This document shows positions 1 to 9,371 of a stretch of DNA of 64,000 nucleotides, one piece after another (positions within the stretch are counted from its first letter, which is position 1; every line of letters starts with the position of its first letter). This DNA comes from Thermoplasmata archaeon (GTDB taxonomy: Archaea > Thermoplasmatota > Thermoplasmata > Thermoplasmatales > Thermoplasmataceae). Both the position numbers and the translations under genes were made by a program. A model generated the notes under the pieces. That model was given only the letters and a program-made list of their open reading frames with translations. It searched no databases and was not told the origin of the DNA. The stretch lies in contig JAJZXB010000004.1 in assembly GCA_021846395.1 (NCBI GenBank), positions 1 through 64,000 on the forward strand. Direction: 5' to 3'.

Positions 1-83
1 AAACATTAAATATTACTCATTTAGTAGAAAAGTAGTCAGAAAGGTAGTAGGACAGTAGTTGTAGGATTTATATAAGGTAGGAA

Positions 84-1358
84 TTATATAATTATATGGT
101 ATATAATAGGGTGATGATAAACACACATAATTTTAATTTTATTTCCATTATATGTTATTTCATTATTTATATCATAAGATACTAAGATTATATTTTTACA
201 GTTTAGATTTAATGATGCCCTATCAAGAGCTTTTAATTTTCTCGCATTTATATCCCTTTCATCCGATACATATGATACGTTTATCAGTGCTGTTATTTTA
301 TTCCTGTACATTATTAAAAAATCAACTTCATTGTCGGTAAATTTATAAAAATAAATATATAACCCATAAAAATAATATTTTTTAATTCTCAATAAGTACA
401 AGGCAACAAGATTCTCCAGGATTACACCATAGTTCACGGAATTCGAATATGAAATTTTATTGAAAAGCCCTGTATCTATACAATATACTTTTTTATTTCC
501 ACTTTCTATCTCCCTTGGTTTGAAAGAGAATGGGTGTATAATAAATGTTAAATAGGATTCGTTTACATATTTTATATAATCTTTAACTGTATTGACACTT
601 TTTATATTAAAATAATTTTTTAATTTATTATAACTTATTAAATTAGAATTGTTACTTATAAGGCTCTGGGAAATTTCGTTGAATGAACTTTCCATTTTAA
701 TTTTACGTTTTATTATTATATCCCTTTCTATTATATCTGAATATAAATTTTCAAGAAATAATTTTGGATTTACATTGTTTACCACTATATCAGGGAACCC
801 ACCATTTATCATATATCTATCAAGATAATTGAACAATAAAGATCTGTTCATTGTTGTATCAGTTTCCATTTTTATGTTTTTAGACGATAAAAACTCATTA
901 AAACTAAAAGGGAAAAGATTTATTTTTAAATTTCTGCCGGTCAGCCTTGTTGCCAATTCGTCATCCATTAAAGAGGCATTTGATCCTGTTAAGAATACAT
1001 TATATCCCGCATCAAAAAAACGCTCAACAAGAAGTTCCCATTTATTTATATTCTGAATTTCATCAAAAAATATAGTATTTATATTTCCATATACTTCTCG
1101 AATTTTATAAAAAATTTCATTATGTTCCATATTTGCAAGATAAAAATTGTCAAAATTCATATATGCAAAATCTTTATTCAACATTAAATAGGTGAGTATA
1201 GACTTTCCTGATCGTCTAATTCCTGTTGTTACCTTAATTAAATTGTTATTTTTATAATCATTTAAATTCGATAAAATATCTCTTTTAACTATGTTTTGTC
1301 TTGATATTTTGTTGAATAGTTCTTCCCTCTGATCTTTTATCAAAATTTTTGAATCCAT
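84..1358 (-). CDS. P-loop ATPase, DUF4143 family
   Basis: Archaeal/bacterial AAA-type ATPase of about the usual length (424 aa). Visible are Walker A GIRRSGKS (residues about 46-53), Walker B IFFDE followed by IQ (about 97-102), a sensor-like TGSNAS segment, and a C-terminal half that ends in a nuclease-like block with NEVDFL, as in DUF4143 proteins. Family members are common in archaeal and bacterial accessory regions. Their cellular role is poorly defined and no substrate can be inferred here. The gene stands alone. Its ATG at 1356-1358 is preceded by a TATA-like stretch about 20-30 nt upstream, flanked by repeats described separately. Confidence 0.85.
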   Translation of the reverse strand: MDSKILIKDQREELFNKISRQNIVKRDILSNLNDYKNNNLIKVTTGIRRSGKSILTYLMLNKDFAYMNFDNFYLANMEHNEIFYKIREVYGNINTIFFDEIQNINKWELLVERFFDAGYNVFLTGSNASLMDDELATRLTGRNLKINLFPFSFNEFLSSKNIKMETDTTMNRSLLFNYLDRYMINGGFPDIVVNNVNPKLFLENLYSDIIERDIIIKRKIKMESSFNEISQSLISNNSNLISYNKLKNYFNIKSVNTVKDYIKYVNESYLTFIIHPFSFKPREIESGNKKVYCIDTGLFNKISYSNSVNYGVILENLVALYLLRIKKYYFYGLYIYFYKFTDNEVDFLIMYRNKITALINVSYVSDERDINARKLKALDRASLNLNCKNIILVSYDINNEITYNGNKIKIMCVYHHPIIYHIII

Positions 1359-1366
1359 ACATTATC

Positions 1367-1410
1367 AATGCAAGTTTTTATATAAATTTATGCATTGGAA
1401 ATGCAAGTTT
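1367..1410 (-). promoter_or_regulatory. TATA-like box flanked by repeated 11-mer, candidate operator
   Basis: An 11-bp sequence AATGCAAGTTT occurs at 1367-1377 and again at 1400-1410, one copy on each side of the AT-rich TATA-like block (about 1376-1388) that precedes the ATPase start at 1358. The upstream copy overlaps a perfect inverted repeat TGCATT-gga-AATGCA (1391-1405). This geometry suits a repressor that blocks TBP/TFB. The regulator is unknown. Confidence 0.4.
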
Positions 1411-1647
1411 AAAAAAACATTCCCTATAACCATTGAAAATGCAGGGATTTAATATTGCAGATAGGGGAAACAATACCATAGAACGAGAATAATCATTGCC
1501 ATGTGCTAAAATATAGGATATCGTGTTCACAATACACTAAATATTGGGAAAATTGTTCCTATTTAACGATCACACAGTATCCAAGAATCTTTTCTTATCC
1601 ACCAATAATATAAAAATATATATATGCAAATTAGCATTCTTTAAAGT

Positions 1648-3027
1648 ATGATACCCAAAAGCATGTTTATAGATAGGGAAGAAGAATTAAGCGCATTGGA
1701 AAAGTTAAACAACGAAAATAAAGCACAGTTAATTATATTTTATGGCAGAAGAAGAGTTGGAAAAACCGCCTTGCTGCAAGAATTCATAAAAAATAAGAAA
1801 AACTCACTTTTTTTTATGTCAGATATAAGTGAAAATATTTTAAGCATATTTTCCAGAGTGGTTTCAGAAAAATTTAGATACACAAATTTTGATAATTGGG
1901 ACGATTTTTTTGATTTTTTATTTGATATCTCACAAAATGAAAGATTTATCGTTGTTATAGATGAATTTCAATATTTATATACTGTTTTGAAGGCTTGGCC
2001 AACTATTTTACAAAGAAAATGGGAAAAATTAAAAAATTCTAAGATATTGTTAATACTTTCAGGTTCATTAATTTCTTCTATAAATAAAATATCCTTAGGC
2101 TATGGTAGTGCACTTTATGGAAGAAAAACCGGGGAAATTGAATTAAAGCCTTTAAAATACTATGACTCAATTAAATTTTTTAATGGTAAATTAAAAGAAA
2201 AAATTGAAGCTTACATGATTCTTGGCGGTGTACCGAGATATTTGGAAGAATTTACATATGACAATATTGACGATAATATTTTAGATAAAATTCTGAATAA
2301 AAATTCATATCTTTATAATGAGCCATTAAACATTTTATATGAAGAATTCAGGGATTTTTCCTCATATTTTTCTGTATTGTATTCCATTGCATCCGGTTCT
2401 ACAAGATTTAATGAGATATCTGACAAATCCAAAATTGCCCAGAATAAATTATCAAAAATTCTTATGATACTCGAAAGATCAGGCATTATAAAAAAGGAAG
2501 AATCTTTAATAAAAAATAGTGTAAAAAATAAGAGTTTATATTATATTAAAGATAATTATTTTTCATACTGGTTTAATTTTATTTATCCTAATAGAAGTGC
2601 ACTTGAATTGGAAGACACTCGTCCTGTTTTAAAAAATATTAAAGAACAGGAACATACCTTTTATGGAAAAAGATTTGAACTACTTTCCCGTGAAATCATA
2701 ATACAAAAGAGGATGGATTTTCCATTTATAATTTCCAATATAGGTTATTCATGGGGAAAGTTAAATAATATAGTTAATGGGAAAAATACGTACGAATTTG
2801 ATATAACTTTTGAAGATTTTAATAAGAAAAATATAGCCATATTTGAAGTTAAATATAAAACTCTTGATTATTTAGAAGCAATAAAAATAATAAAGGAAAA
2901 AATGGATATATACAATAATTTAAACCTACATAGAAAAGCCTTATTTGGAATTATAGCTTATAAAATAATTGGAAAAGAAAAAATAGAAAATTTTTATGCC
3001 TACGATTATAGGGATTTAAATTTATAA
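1648..3027 (+). CDS. Archaeal P-loop ATPase with C-terminal DUF234-type domain
   Basis: 459 aa, typical of archaeal ATPase (Arch_ATPase plus DUF234) proteins. Walker A GRRRVGKT lies at residues 33-40 and Walker B IVVIDEFQ at about 101-108. A helical arginine-finger region with LILSGS follows, then a winged-helix stretch around residues 240-300. The C-terminal part carries YEFDITFED...IAIFEVKYK, an acidic/E-x-K pattern like a PD-(D/E)XK nuclease fold. It is an intact paralogue of the broken gene at 10431-11830. Function in the cell is not established for the family. An AT-rich promoter region precedes it. Confidence 0.85.
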   Translation: MIPKSMFIDREEELSALEKLNNENKAQLIIFYGRRRVGKTALLQEFIKNKKNSLFFMSDISENILSIFSRVVSEKFRYTNFDNWDDFFDFLFDISQNERFIVVIDEFQYLYTVLKAWPTILQRKWEKLKNSKILLILSGSLISSINKISLGYGSALYGRKTGEIELKPLKYYDSIKFFNGKLKEKIEAYMILGGVPRYLEEFTYDNIDDNILDKILNKNSYLYNEPLNILYEEFRDFSSYFSVLYSIASGSTRFNEISDKSKIAQNKLSKILMILERSGIIKKEESLIKNSVKNKSLYYIKDNYFSYWFNFIYPNRSALELEDTRPVLKNIKEQEHTFYGKRFELLSREIIIQKRMDFPFIISNIGYSWGKLNNIVNGKNTYEFDITFEDFNKKNIAIFEVKYKTLDYLEAIKIIKEKMDIYNNLNLHRKALFGIIAYKIIGKEKIENFYAYDYRDLNL

Positions 3028-3186
3028 AATCTTTAACCTTATAGGTTCTTCGGACATATTATTTGAATTTTTAAACCCAAGAGATTCTACTAATGATTCA
3101 TAAACTTCATCACCGGTATATCCAAATGGAAACAGTGAAAATCCCACTGTTACCGTTCTAATAGCACCTTTTATTATATATCCTCA
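3022..3186 (-). pseudogene. Unidentified 3' gene relic
   Basis: Reverse-strand open frame of about 50 codons with no start codon, ending in TAA at 3022-3024. The translation looks protein-like (GFSLFPFGYTGDEVYESLVE, then LGFKNSN) but I do not recognise the family. The last bases overlap the 3' end of the plus-strand ATPase. It is best read as the tail of a gene whose 5' part was lost when the neighbouring transporter region was rearranged. It could also be a chance open frame. Confidence 0.3.
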
Positions 3187-3204
3187 CCTTCTTCCCCCAA
3201 TGCA

Positions 3205-4509
3205 TTATGCCTCAATTCTATCAGGCCTACCCCGTTTAAATGTTTCTGCAGAGAGTACCATTCCAAAGAGCATGATTGCCTCTGCTACGAAGAACCATAA
3301 AGTCCAGGATACAAAAAGGCTCCGTGTAAATGTGGAAGTATAAAGAACTAAGCTTATAGCAAAACCAGCTAGTATAGCTCCTCCATTATATGTGAATCCA
3401 ACACCTGTGGTTCTGTATCTTTTACTGAAGCTTTCAGCTAGAAAAGCAGGAAGTGTTGCAAAGATCATCGCCTCAAAAAATGCTTGTATGGAAAATACAG
3501 CAAAAGTTACGAATGCTGAACCATGGAATGCAAAGTAGGCGATGGGATATGTAATTATCGTGAATATGATTGAATATACCAATATGGCTTTTCTTCTGCC
3601 GCCAAAGAAAAGGGCAACAATTCCACCAATCCAAACACCGAAAAGGGATATGAGATTAATATAGGCATTGTACGTGTCTATTAATGGTATTGTCAGTGAG
3701 GAATGAAGTTCTCCCATAAGTGCAGGATAATATGAAAATGTTATTGAGTTTATGAAGAGCAACCCGCTAGTGAATATTAGGCCAAATAAAAGTGGCTTTC
3801 CTCCCTTTCTTATAAGGCCAGTAACTGGTTCCCTCAATATTTCCTTGTTTTTCTTCATATCAGTAAATATGCTGGTCTCACTGGTAATATACCTTATAAC
3901 CAGTGTAAGAATTCCTGGTATTATTGTGGTGAAAAAAAGAATTCTCCATCCAAATGAGGCAAACAGAGCACCACCATAGTAATTGGCTAGGCTTGCAGAG
4001 ACAAATGATACGATGAAAAAGCCCGTACCGAAACCACTCTGCACAAATGCACCCACGGGCATTCTTTTAGATGATGGAACACTTTCCATGGATAGTGTTG
4101 TTCCACCTCCATATTCGGCACCAGCAAATAAACCCTCAATGAATAAAATTATATAAAGCAAAATAGGGGCTGCAATGCCAATCTGTACATATGTTGGCAG
4201 GAGACCTTTGCTGGCTGCAAATATAGAAAAGCCAAGAATTGTAATTGTAAGCATTTTTTTTCTTCCTAGTTTATCACCCAGGAAATTCCCCATTATAAGA
4301 GAACCAAAGGGTCGGGCTATTTCTTCTACAGCCAGGCCAAGAAATGTGAATACAAGACCATAAATTTTCAAACTGCTGGGAAAAAATATTGTGGATATTG
4401 TAGAAGCAACCAGTGCATATGCTATTGTTGTATAACCATCCATCAACCATCCAGCATATGATGATATTATCTGAAACCATGTATTCTTTTTTAAACCATA
4501 AACTTCCAT
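3205..4509 (-). CDS. MFS transporter, metabolite:H+ symporter-like
   Basis: 434-aa, 12-helix major facilitator carrier in the cytoplasmic membrane. The loop after helix 2 has the signature GDKLGRKK and the second half carries GGRRKA. The segment EGLFAGAEYGGGTTLSMES followed by a proton-symporter-like QSGFGTGFF resembles the MHS (metabolite:H+ symporter) branch, which takes up organic acids and related solutes by proton symport. The substrate cannot be read from the sequence. A close architectural relative is at 40086-41255. Its ATG at 4507-4509 is followed upstream by an AT-rich promoter region. Confidence 0.85.
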   Translation of the reverse strand: MEVYGLKKNTWFQIISSYAGWLMDGYTTIAYALVASTISTIFFPSSLKIYGLVFTFLGLAVEEIARPFGSLIMGNFLGDKLGRKKMLTITILGFSIFAASKGLLPTYVQIGIAAPILLYIILFIEGLFAGAEYGGGTTLSMESVPSSKRMPVGAFVQSGFGTGFFIVSFVSASLANYYGGALFASFGWRILFFTTIIPGILTLVIRYITSETSIFTDMKKNKEILREPVTGLIRKGGKPLLFGLIFTSGLLFINSITFSYYPALMGELHSSLTIPLIDTYNAYINLISLFGVWIGGIVALFFGGRRKAILVYSIIFTIITYPIAYFAFHGSAFVTFAVFSIQAFFEAMIFATLPAFLAESFSKRYRTTGVGFTYNGGAILAGFAISLVLYTSTFTRSLFVSWTLWFFVAEAIMLFGMVLSAETFKRGRPDRIEA

Positions 4510-4726
4510 GGGGATTTATACGTTAGTTATATTTATAAGCTTTTAAAGAGATAATTAATAATATTATAATTAGCATAGGCTGGTTACCGGATGGAAGGCT
4601 GAAAGATATAAAAATAACAGAGAAATAATATTACGGAAGTGATCTGAAGAAATGAGTATTATTACGATTTTTATATAACAATACTTCTATATTTTCAGGA
4701 AATTTAATGCTTCAGAAAATACCATC

Positions 4727-5134
4727 ATGGTTAAGAAAAATAAATACAATAATGAATGGTCATTGAAAATGATGATGCAAACAAAATATGATTTGTTATT
4801 GGTAATACCTTTTTACAATTTATAGGAAAATGATGGGGATTCAATAGAAACTTTAAGAAAGTATGTAGAATATCTTCTAAAATTCATTCTTCAGTCAATT
4901 GGGAACACGGACTCCGTTTTTTCTGGACTCAGTAGTTCATTGAACAAAATCAATCCATCGGAATTCTTCCTTGACATGGAAAGAATGTATGGATTGATTA
5001 AACAAATTGTACCAAAGCCAAAAATATGGTTTTATTATTACGGCATAAAAATGAAAATTAATATTTCGCATCTAAATTTATCAGGAGTTGGAATAAACTT
5101 CATTGTAAGAAACAATCCGGAAATTATTTTTTGA
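4727..5134 (+). pseudogene. Unknown gene interrupted by an in-frame TAG
   Basis: Starting from ATG 4727 the frame reads 32 codons (MVKKNKYNNEWSLK...) to a TAG at 4823-4825. It then continues in the same frame for 102 more codons to TGA at 5132-5134 without another stop. The downstream part (LRKYVEYLLKFILQS..., VPKPKIWFYYYGIK) has normal codon use and composition for this genome. The simplest reading is a gene of about 135 codons killed by one nonsense mutation. I recognise no domain. A shorter protein starting at TTG 4940 is possible but less likely. Confidence 0.4.
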
Positions 5135-5314
5135 TTAAAAACCAGTAAAGAACGTAGAAATAGAAAGATAGGTAGTTTCCCACATTATAGTTCATTAAGT
5201 AGAAAGATAAATAATTCTTTTATTATGTTTAATTCTATTTTATCAGCATGAAAATTTAAAAAGTTGACTTTTATTCAAATAATCAATAGTTATAATATTA
5301 TGAGTGAAAAGATT

Positions 5315-5848
5315 TTAATTTTCAAACATTTTAGCACCGCAATTCGGACAAAATTTTACATTCTCGTCAACTAAAGATTTACATTGAGTACATCGTATTT
5401 TAATAATCTCATTTTGAGTTGTTGAAATTTCAGGCTTTGTTTGATTTTCATCCGGCATAGGGGGTTTTATGATTAAATTTGTAGTGTTGTTACTACTATT
5501 TATTCCAGTATTAGATAGGTTTCCACTTTTAGCAGCTGCTATTTGAGTAATCCAAACATGTGGTTCATTAACCCTAAATACTAAAATCTGGCCATCAGCA
5601 TTTATGGAAAATTCATGCTTTTTAAAAACAAAATCTTTTTTCTTATCAGCAATTAGTATATTAGTTAAGGGAACATTATACAATATTATATCTTTTTTCT
5701 GTTTACTAAATAATCCAGACTTCACATTTCTGGTTGTTTCAAGAACCATTCTTTTATTGGTTAAAATTAAAACTCCCATTTCACTCTTATTTTTTGTGGT
5801 AACACCATGTTCAGTAAAAACTAAAAACTCTCCAGAATCAAATAACAT
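5315..5848 (-). CDS. PH-like domain protein with C-terminal zinc ribbon
   Basis: 177 aa. Residues about 1-110 look like a bacterial-type PH/GRAM-like fold: a run of short beta strands with GVLILTNKRMVLET, typical of proteins whose loop TNKRLI follows a glycine-rich turn. A low-complexity linker rich in Asn, Pro and Thr follows. A zinc ribbon closes the protein: IRCTQCKSLVDENVKFCPNCGAK has two CxxC knuckles. The zinc ribbon suggests contact with nucleic acid or protein. No operon partner is evident, and the function is unknown. Confidence 0.7.
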   Translation of the reverse strand: MLFDSGEFLVFTEHGVTTKNKSEMGVLILTNKRMVLETTRNVKSGLFSKQKKDIILYNVPLTNILIADKKKDFVFKKHEFSINADGQILVFRVNEPHVWITQIAAAKSGNLSNTGINSSNNTTNLIIKPPMPDENQTKPEISTTQNEIIKIRCTQCKSLVDENVKFCPNCGAKMFEN

Positions 5849-6123
5849 AAAGGTTTATTTTTGTTCTATACTTAAAATTTTCTATATAAACACTTTAGAT
5901 ACTGAGCCTTGCAATTTTAATAATATTTTTAATTATAAATCCTTTAAAGGACATAAAAAAAATATTGATGATCCCTATACTATAGGTACTACACATTGAA
6001 GTTTTTCTGGGGTTAGTAAAATAATTAATAAACCAATAACTCTATCATAATAATCTAATGTTCATTGTCTAGCATACAATGAATGCATAATCTTATAATA
6101 TATTCTAGAAATTGACTTAGCAA

Positions 6124-7953
6124 ATGGAAAAGGGAGTAATAATAAATAAAGGAAAAGATGGACGTATTATCGTTTCAATTCCATACAATTCAGAATATAT
6201 TTCAAGATTAAAGAAAATAAAGGGTTACAGATGGCACCCAGATAATAAGTTTTGGAGTTTTCCATCGGATGACACTACTTTAAAAGAAATACTGGGATTA
6301 TTTGATGAAAGAGATATAAGTATAGCATGGTCTGTGGAACATGGTAACACACTTGAAACTCTTTCCTCTGACAATTTCAAATTTTTAACTATTAAACAGG
6401 CTGCTGAGTGGGCTTCTAACTATATGGGAAAAAAGGTTACGCCTTCAAACATATCCTACCTTATACAGTATGGAAGAATTCGGAAAATTAATCGCCATGG
6501 CAATACACTCGTTGAAAAGGAAGAGCTGATGAAGTATTATCAATCAGATAGGGGTAAACGTGAACTTGAATGGAAAGAACAACTCGGTGATGATTTGAAT
6601 TGGGCTTTATCATTTGATTATTTAAGTGAAGCTGATACCACCAAGCACGTTCATAGGTTACATTCATATAAAGGAAAATTTATCCCTCAAATGGTTGAAT
6701 ATTTTCTGGATGACCATGTTGATGATTTTAAAAAAGAAGTTTATTTTAGTAAGGGAGACATTGTATTGGACCCATTTTGTGGAAGTGCTACAACATTAGT
6801 GGAGGCAAATGAGCTGGGAATAAATGCTATTGGAATTGATGTTTCTACCTTTAATTCCATGATAGGCAACGTTAAAATCGAAAAGTATGACTTTTTTGAA
6901 TTAAAAACAGAAGTTGGTAAAGTTACTGAAGCCCTGAAAAATTTTGTTCAGCATTCAAATGAAATATCTTTTGAACAGAGACTCTCTGAGGAACTTGTAA
7001 GCTTTAACAACAAATATTTTCCATCGCCAGAATATAAATATAAATTGAGGCAAAAGGAGATAAATGAATCAGATTATGGAAAGGAAAAGGAAGGGGAATT
7101 TTTACCTATTTTTCAAAAATTAATTAATGGATTCAACATTCAATTGAAACAGGAAAATTGTAATACCTTTCTTGATAAATGGTATTTAGAACCTGTTAGA
7201 AGAGAAATAGAATTTACCTATAAACTCATAAACAATAGTGAAAAACCTATAATTCAAAAAGTGTTGATGATTATTTTAAGCAGAACAATTCGTTCCTGCA
7301 GGGCAACAACTCATGAGGATTTAGCTACACTAATTGAACCGATATTTTCACCATATTACTGTTCCAAACATGGAAAAATCTGCAGGCCATTGTTTTCTAT
7401 ATTTGGCTGGTGGGATAGATATAGCAAAGACACAATTAAGAGGTTGGAACAGTTTAGCAAGATTAGAACAAACACATTTCAGCTTTGCCTAACTGGTGAT
7501 TCTAGAATTTTAGACATTCTCAATGAAATAAAGAAAAACAACCCAAACTTTGAAGAATTAGTAAAAAAGCAGAAAATTAAGGGAATTTTTACCAGTCCTC
7601 CATATGTTGGGTTGATTGATTATCATGAACAGCATGCCTACGCTTATGATTTGTTTGGATTACAGAAAAATAGTGATGCAGAAATAGGCAATATGTCCTT
7701 AGGCCAGGGAAAAGAAGCACGGGAAAAATATGTTACTGACATTTCAAGCGTGTTGATTAACTGCAAAAAGTACCTTGCCGAGGATTATGATATATTTCTT
7801 GTTGCAAACGATAAATTCAATTTATATCCCTCAATTGCAGATAGAGCTGGAATGTATATAATGGATCAGTTTAAAAGGCCCGTACTCAACAGAACGGAAA
7901 AAAACAAGGGTGCATATTCTGAAACTATATTTCACCTGAAAGAGAGGGAATGA
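6124..7953 (+). CDS. DNA methyltransferase (SPPY type, probably N4-cytosine) with N-terminal DNA-binding modules
   Basis: 609-aa modification enzyme that would transfer a methyl group from SAM to an exocyclic amino group in a DNA target. An N-terminal module of about 60 residues, with a WHPDNKFWSFP core, resembles the small HARP-like/integrase-associated module. An excisionase-like helix-turn-helix follows (residues about 85-140). The SAM-binding motif DPFCGSATT is at residue 216 and the catalytic TSPPY at residue 490, with an insert of about 270 residues between them. The TSPPY form is typical of N4-cytosine enzymes. A truncated endonuclease-like frame starts 2 bp after the stop codon, so this was probably a type II restriction-modification pair and is now an orphan methylase. 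Confidence 0.88.
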   Translation: MEKGVIINKGKDGRIIVSIPYNSEYISRLKKIKGYRWHPDNKFWSFPSDDTTLKEILGLFDERDISIAWSVEHGNTLETLSSDNFKFLTIKQAAEWASNYMGKKVTPSNISYLIQYGRIRKINRHGNTLVEKEELMKYYQSDRGKRELEWKEQLGDDLNWALSFDYLSEADTTKHVHRLHSYKGKFIPQMVEYFLDDHVDDFKKEVYFSKGDIVLDPFCGSATTLVEANELGINAIGIDVSTFNSMIGNVKIEKYDFFELKTEVGKVTEALKNFVQHSNEISFEQRLSEELVSFNNKYFPSPEYKYKLRQKEINESDYGKEKEGEFLPIFQKLINGFNIQLKQENCNTFLDKWYLEPVRREIEFTYKLINNSEKPIIQKVLMIILSRTIRSCRATTHEDLATLIEPIFSPYYCSKHGKICRPLFSIFGWWDRYSKDTIKRLEQFSKIRTNTFQLCLTGDSRILDILNEIKKNNPNFEELVKKQKIKGIFTSPPYVGLIDYHEQHAYAYDLFGLQKNSDAEIGNMSLGQGKEAREKYVTDISSVLINCKKYLAEDYDIFLVANDKFNLYPSIADRAGMYIMDQFKRPVLNRTEKNKGAYSETIFHLKERE

Positions 7954-7954
7954 A

Positions 7955-8056
7955 ATGAGCTTAACGCAAAATCAAGTGAAGAATATAGAAAATATTTTAA
8001 AAAATAGTTTGAGAAATAAATTTCAAAATTACAAACCTGAAACAATAAAAATTTAA
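7955..8056 (+). pseudogene. Truncated N-terminus of a type II restriction endonuclease (TdeIII-like)
   Basis: ATG at 7955, 1 bp after the methyltransferase TGA, opens a 33-codon frame that ends at TAA 8054-8056. The peptide ends LRNKFQNYKPETIKI. From memory this matches the start of TdeIII-family type II endonucleases, where an NY-PE segment directly precedes a conserved MPFHxRLLGKDR block. That block and everything after it are missing. The tight spacing to the methylase is classic for a restriction-modification operon. The family name is a recollection, not a search result. The 300 bp that follow show no matching C-terminal part. Confidence 0.5.
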
Positions 8057-8355
8057 AATTGCCAAAATGGACTACAAACCATTCTTGATGGACTGAAAAT
8101 CACACAATCTTGATAATTGTGCAAATATCGTATAAACACCATAAGACACGGCATAATTTGAACTTTAATTAAATTTGATACTTGATTAACAAATTTCACA
8201 ATAAATTTGGTAGCCAGTATCAAAAATATTATTAAACTTGGTAATAGATTACCATATATGAACTTAACAGCAATAACAATTCAAAATCCATGGTAAAGAG
8301 ATAAAGATAAGGATGTTAAAGTTTAAGCTATTTATTCAAAAAAATATAATAAACT

Positions 8356-8781
8356 TCATTGATCTTTTTTATCAACTATTGAGTTTATGATATTAATAAT
8401 ATTATAAAAATCATTAATATCATTTTTTAGGAATTCATAAACCATCGAATCATCAATATAACTGTATCTGTGAACGATAATGTTTCTCAATCCTTTCATT
8501 TTCTTGATAATACCTGCTGTATTTTTATCTATTAAATTGTTTTTATTTAAATTATCAATCAAATTTGAATCATCAAATGGTGTACCTAAATGAAGATCGG
8601 AATTTAAAATATACAGTATATCTAATAAATTTTCAATTGAATATTCAAGTCTTTTGTAAATTCCATCTTTAACTATGCCCAAATTTAAAAAATCTTCATA
8701 GTTATTAACCATGTTTTTGTTTATTAATTCCAAGCTATCGTTTATTTCAATTATTTTATTTTTTATTTTATCCTTTCTCAT
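8356..8781 (-). CDS. hepT: HepT-like HEPN ribonuclease toxin
   Basis: 141-aa all-helical HEPN (DUF86) protein. The catalytic signature R-x4-H-x-Y is intact: R99, H104 and Y106 in GLRNIIVHRY. In the characterised HepT/MntA systems this motif cuts RNA, and the partner nucleotidyltransferase blocks it by adding AMP groups to the tyrosine. The start codon overlaps the stop of mntA by 4 bp (8778-8781), so the two are translationally coupled with the antitoxin first. All key residues are present, so the pair is probably functional. Confidence 0.88.
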   Translation of the reverse strand: MRKDKIKNKIIEINDSLELINKNMVNNYEDFLNLGIVKDGIYKRLEYSIENLLDILYILNSDLHLGTPFDDSNLIDNLNKNNLIDKNTAGIIKKMKGLRNIIVHRYSYIDDSMVYEFLKNDINDFYNIINIINSIVDKKDQ

Positions 8782-9158
8782 GATATCCGCTCTATGTTTA
8801 AATAATCATAATATCCTCTTTTAAAATCGTTAAACTCATCGATTGTATTTTTTGCAACATCATCCAGAAATAACTTATCATCATAATATAAAGTTTTACC
8901 TTTTAAAGTGTCAAATCTAATATATAACGGTAAATCCTGAAATATATGAACATCATATATATCATTGACTTCCGATAAAACTTGTAACCTGAACTTTTGT
9001 CTCTCAATGAGCCTGCCGTCATCGTAATAAACGCATAAGTCTATATCAGAACCGTTATGGGCGGCATTGTCAGCATATGATCCATATAATATAATGAATT
9101 TAACCTTATTTTTTCCAATTTCTTTAATTTTAATAATTGAATTATCTAAATTATACAC
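8778..9158 (-). CDS. mntA: MntA-like nucleotidyltransferase antitoxin
   Basis: 126-aa minimal nucleotidyltransferase. The signature G-S-x10-D-x-D is complete: G26, S27, D38 and D40. A third acidic position is available in DVHIF. In the known system this enzyme modifies the HEPN toxin with AMP from ATP. It is the first gene of the pair and overlaps hepT by 4 bp. The short length and lack of extra domains fit MntA. The upstream region 9159-9371 is AT-rich and presumably carries the promoter. Confidence 0.88.
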   Translation of the reverse strand: MYNLDNSIIKIKEIGKNKVKFIILYGSYADNAAHNGSDIDLCVYYDDGRLIERQKFRLQVLSEVNDIYDVHIFQDLPLYIRFDTLKGKTLYYDDKLFLDDVAKNTIDEFNDFKRGYYDYLNIERIS

Positions 9159-9371
9159 ATGTATAGATATTTTTTATCTTTAATAATTTTGCGATTATAT
9201 ATATTATTGAGTTTCTTGGGCAAAGTAAAATCAATTGAGAACAAACAAAAACATCATAATGGCAATACTTATCGTCAGTGAAGTGTTTACAGCCTATTCT
9301 TACCCTAAAAATTTAATACTTGTACGATGCGCTGAGATTATTTACCTTTGTAGAATTTTGATGGTTTAATA

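Noticed and set aside
5604-5999. 131-codon plus-strand frame opposite the PH/zinc-ribbon gene
   Set aside because: It mirrors the coding strand of the PH-zinc-ribbon gene, whose motifs (two CxxC, TNKRM) are unambiguous. The plus-strand translation has no recognisable features.
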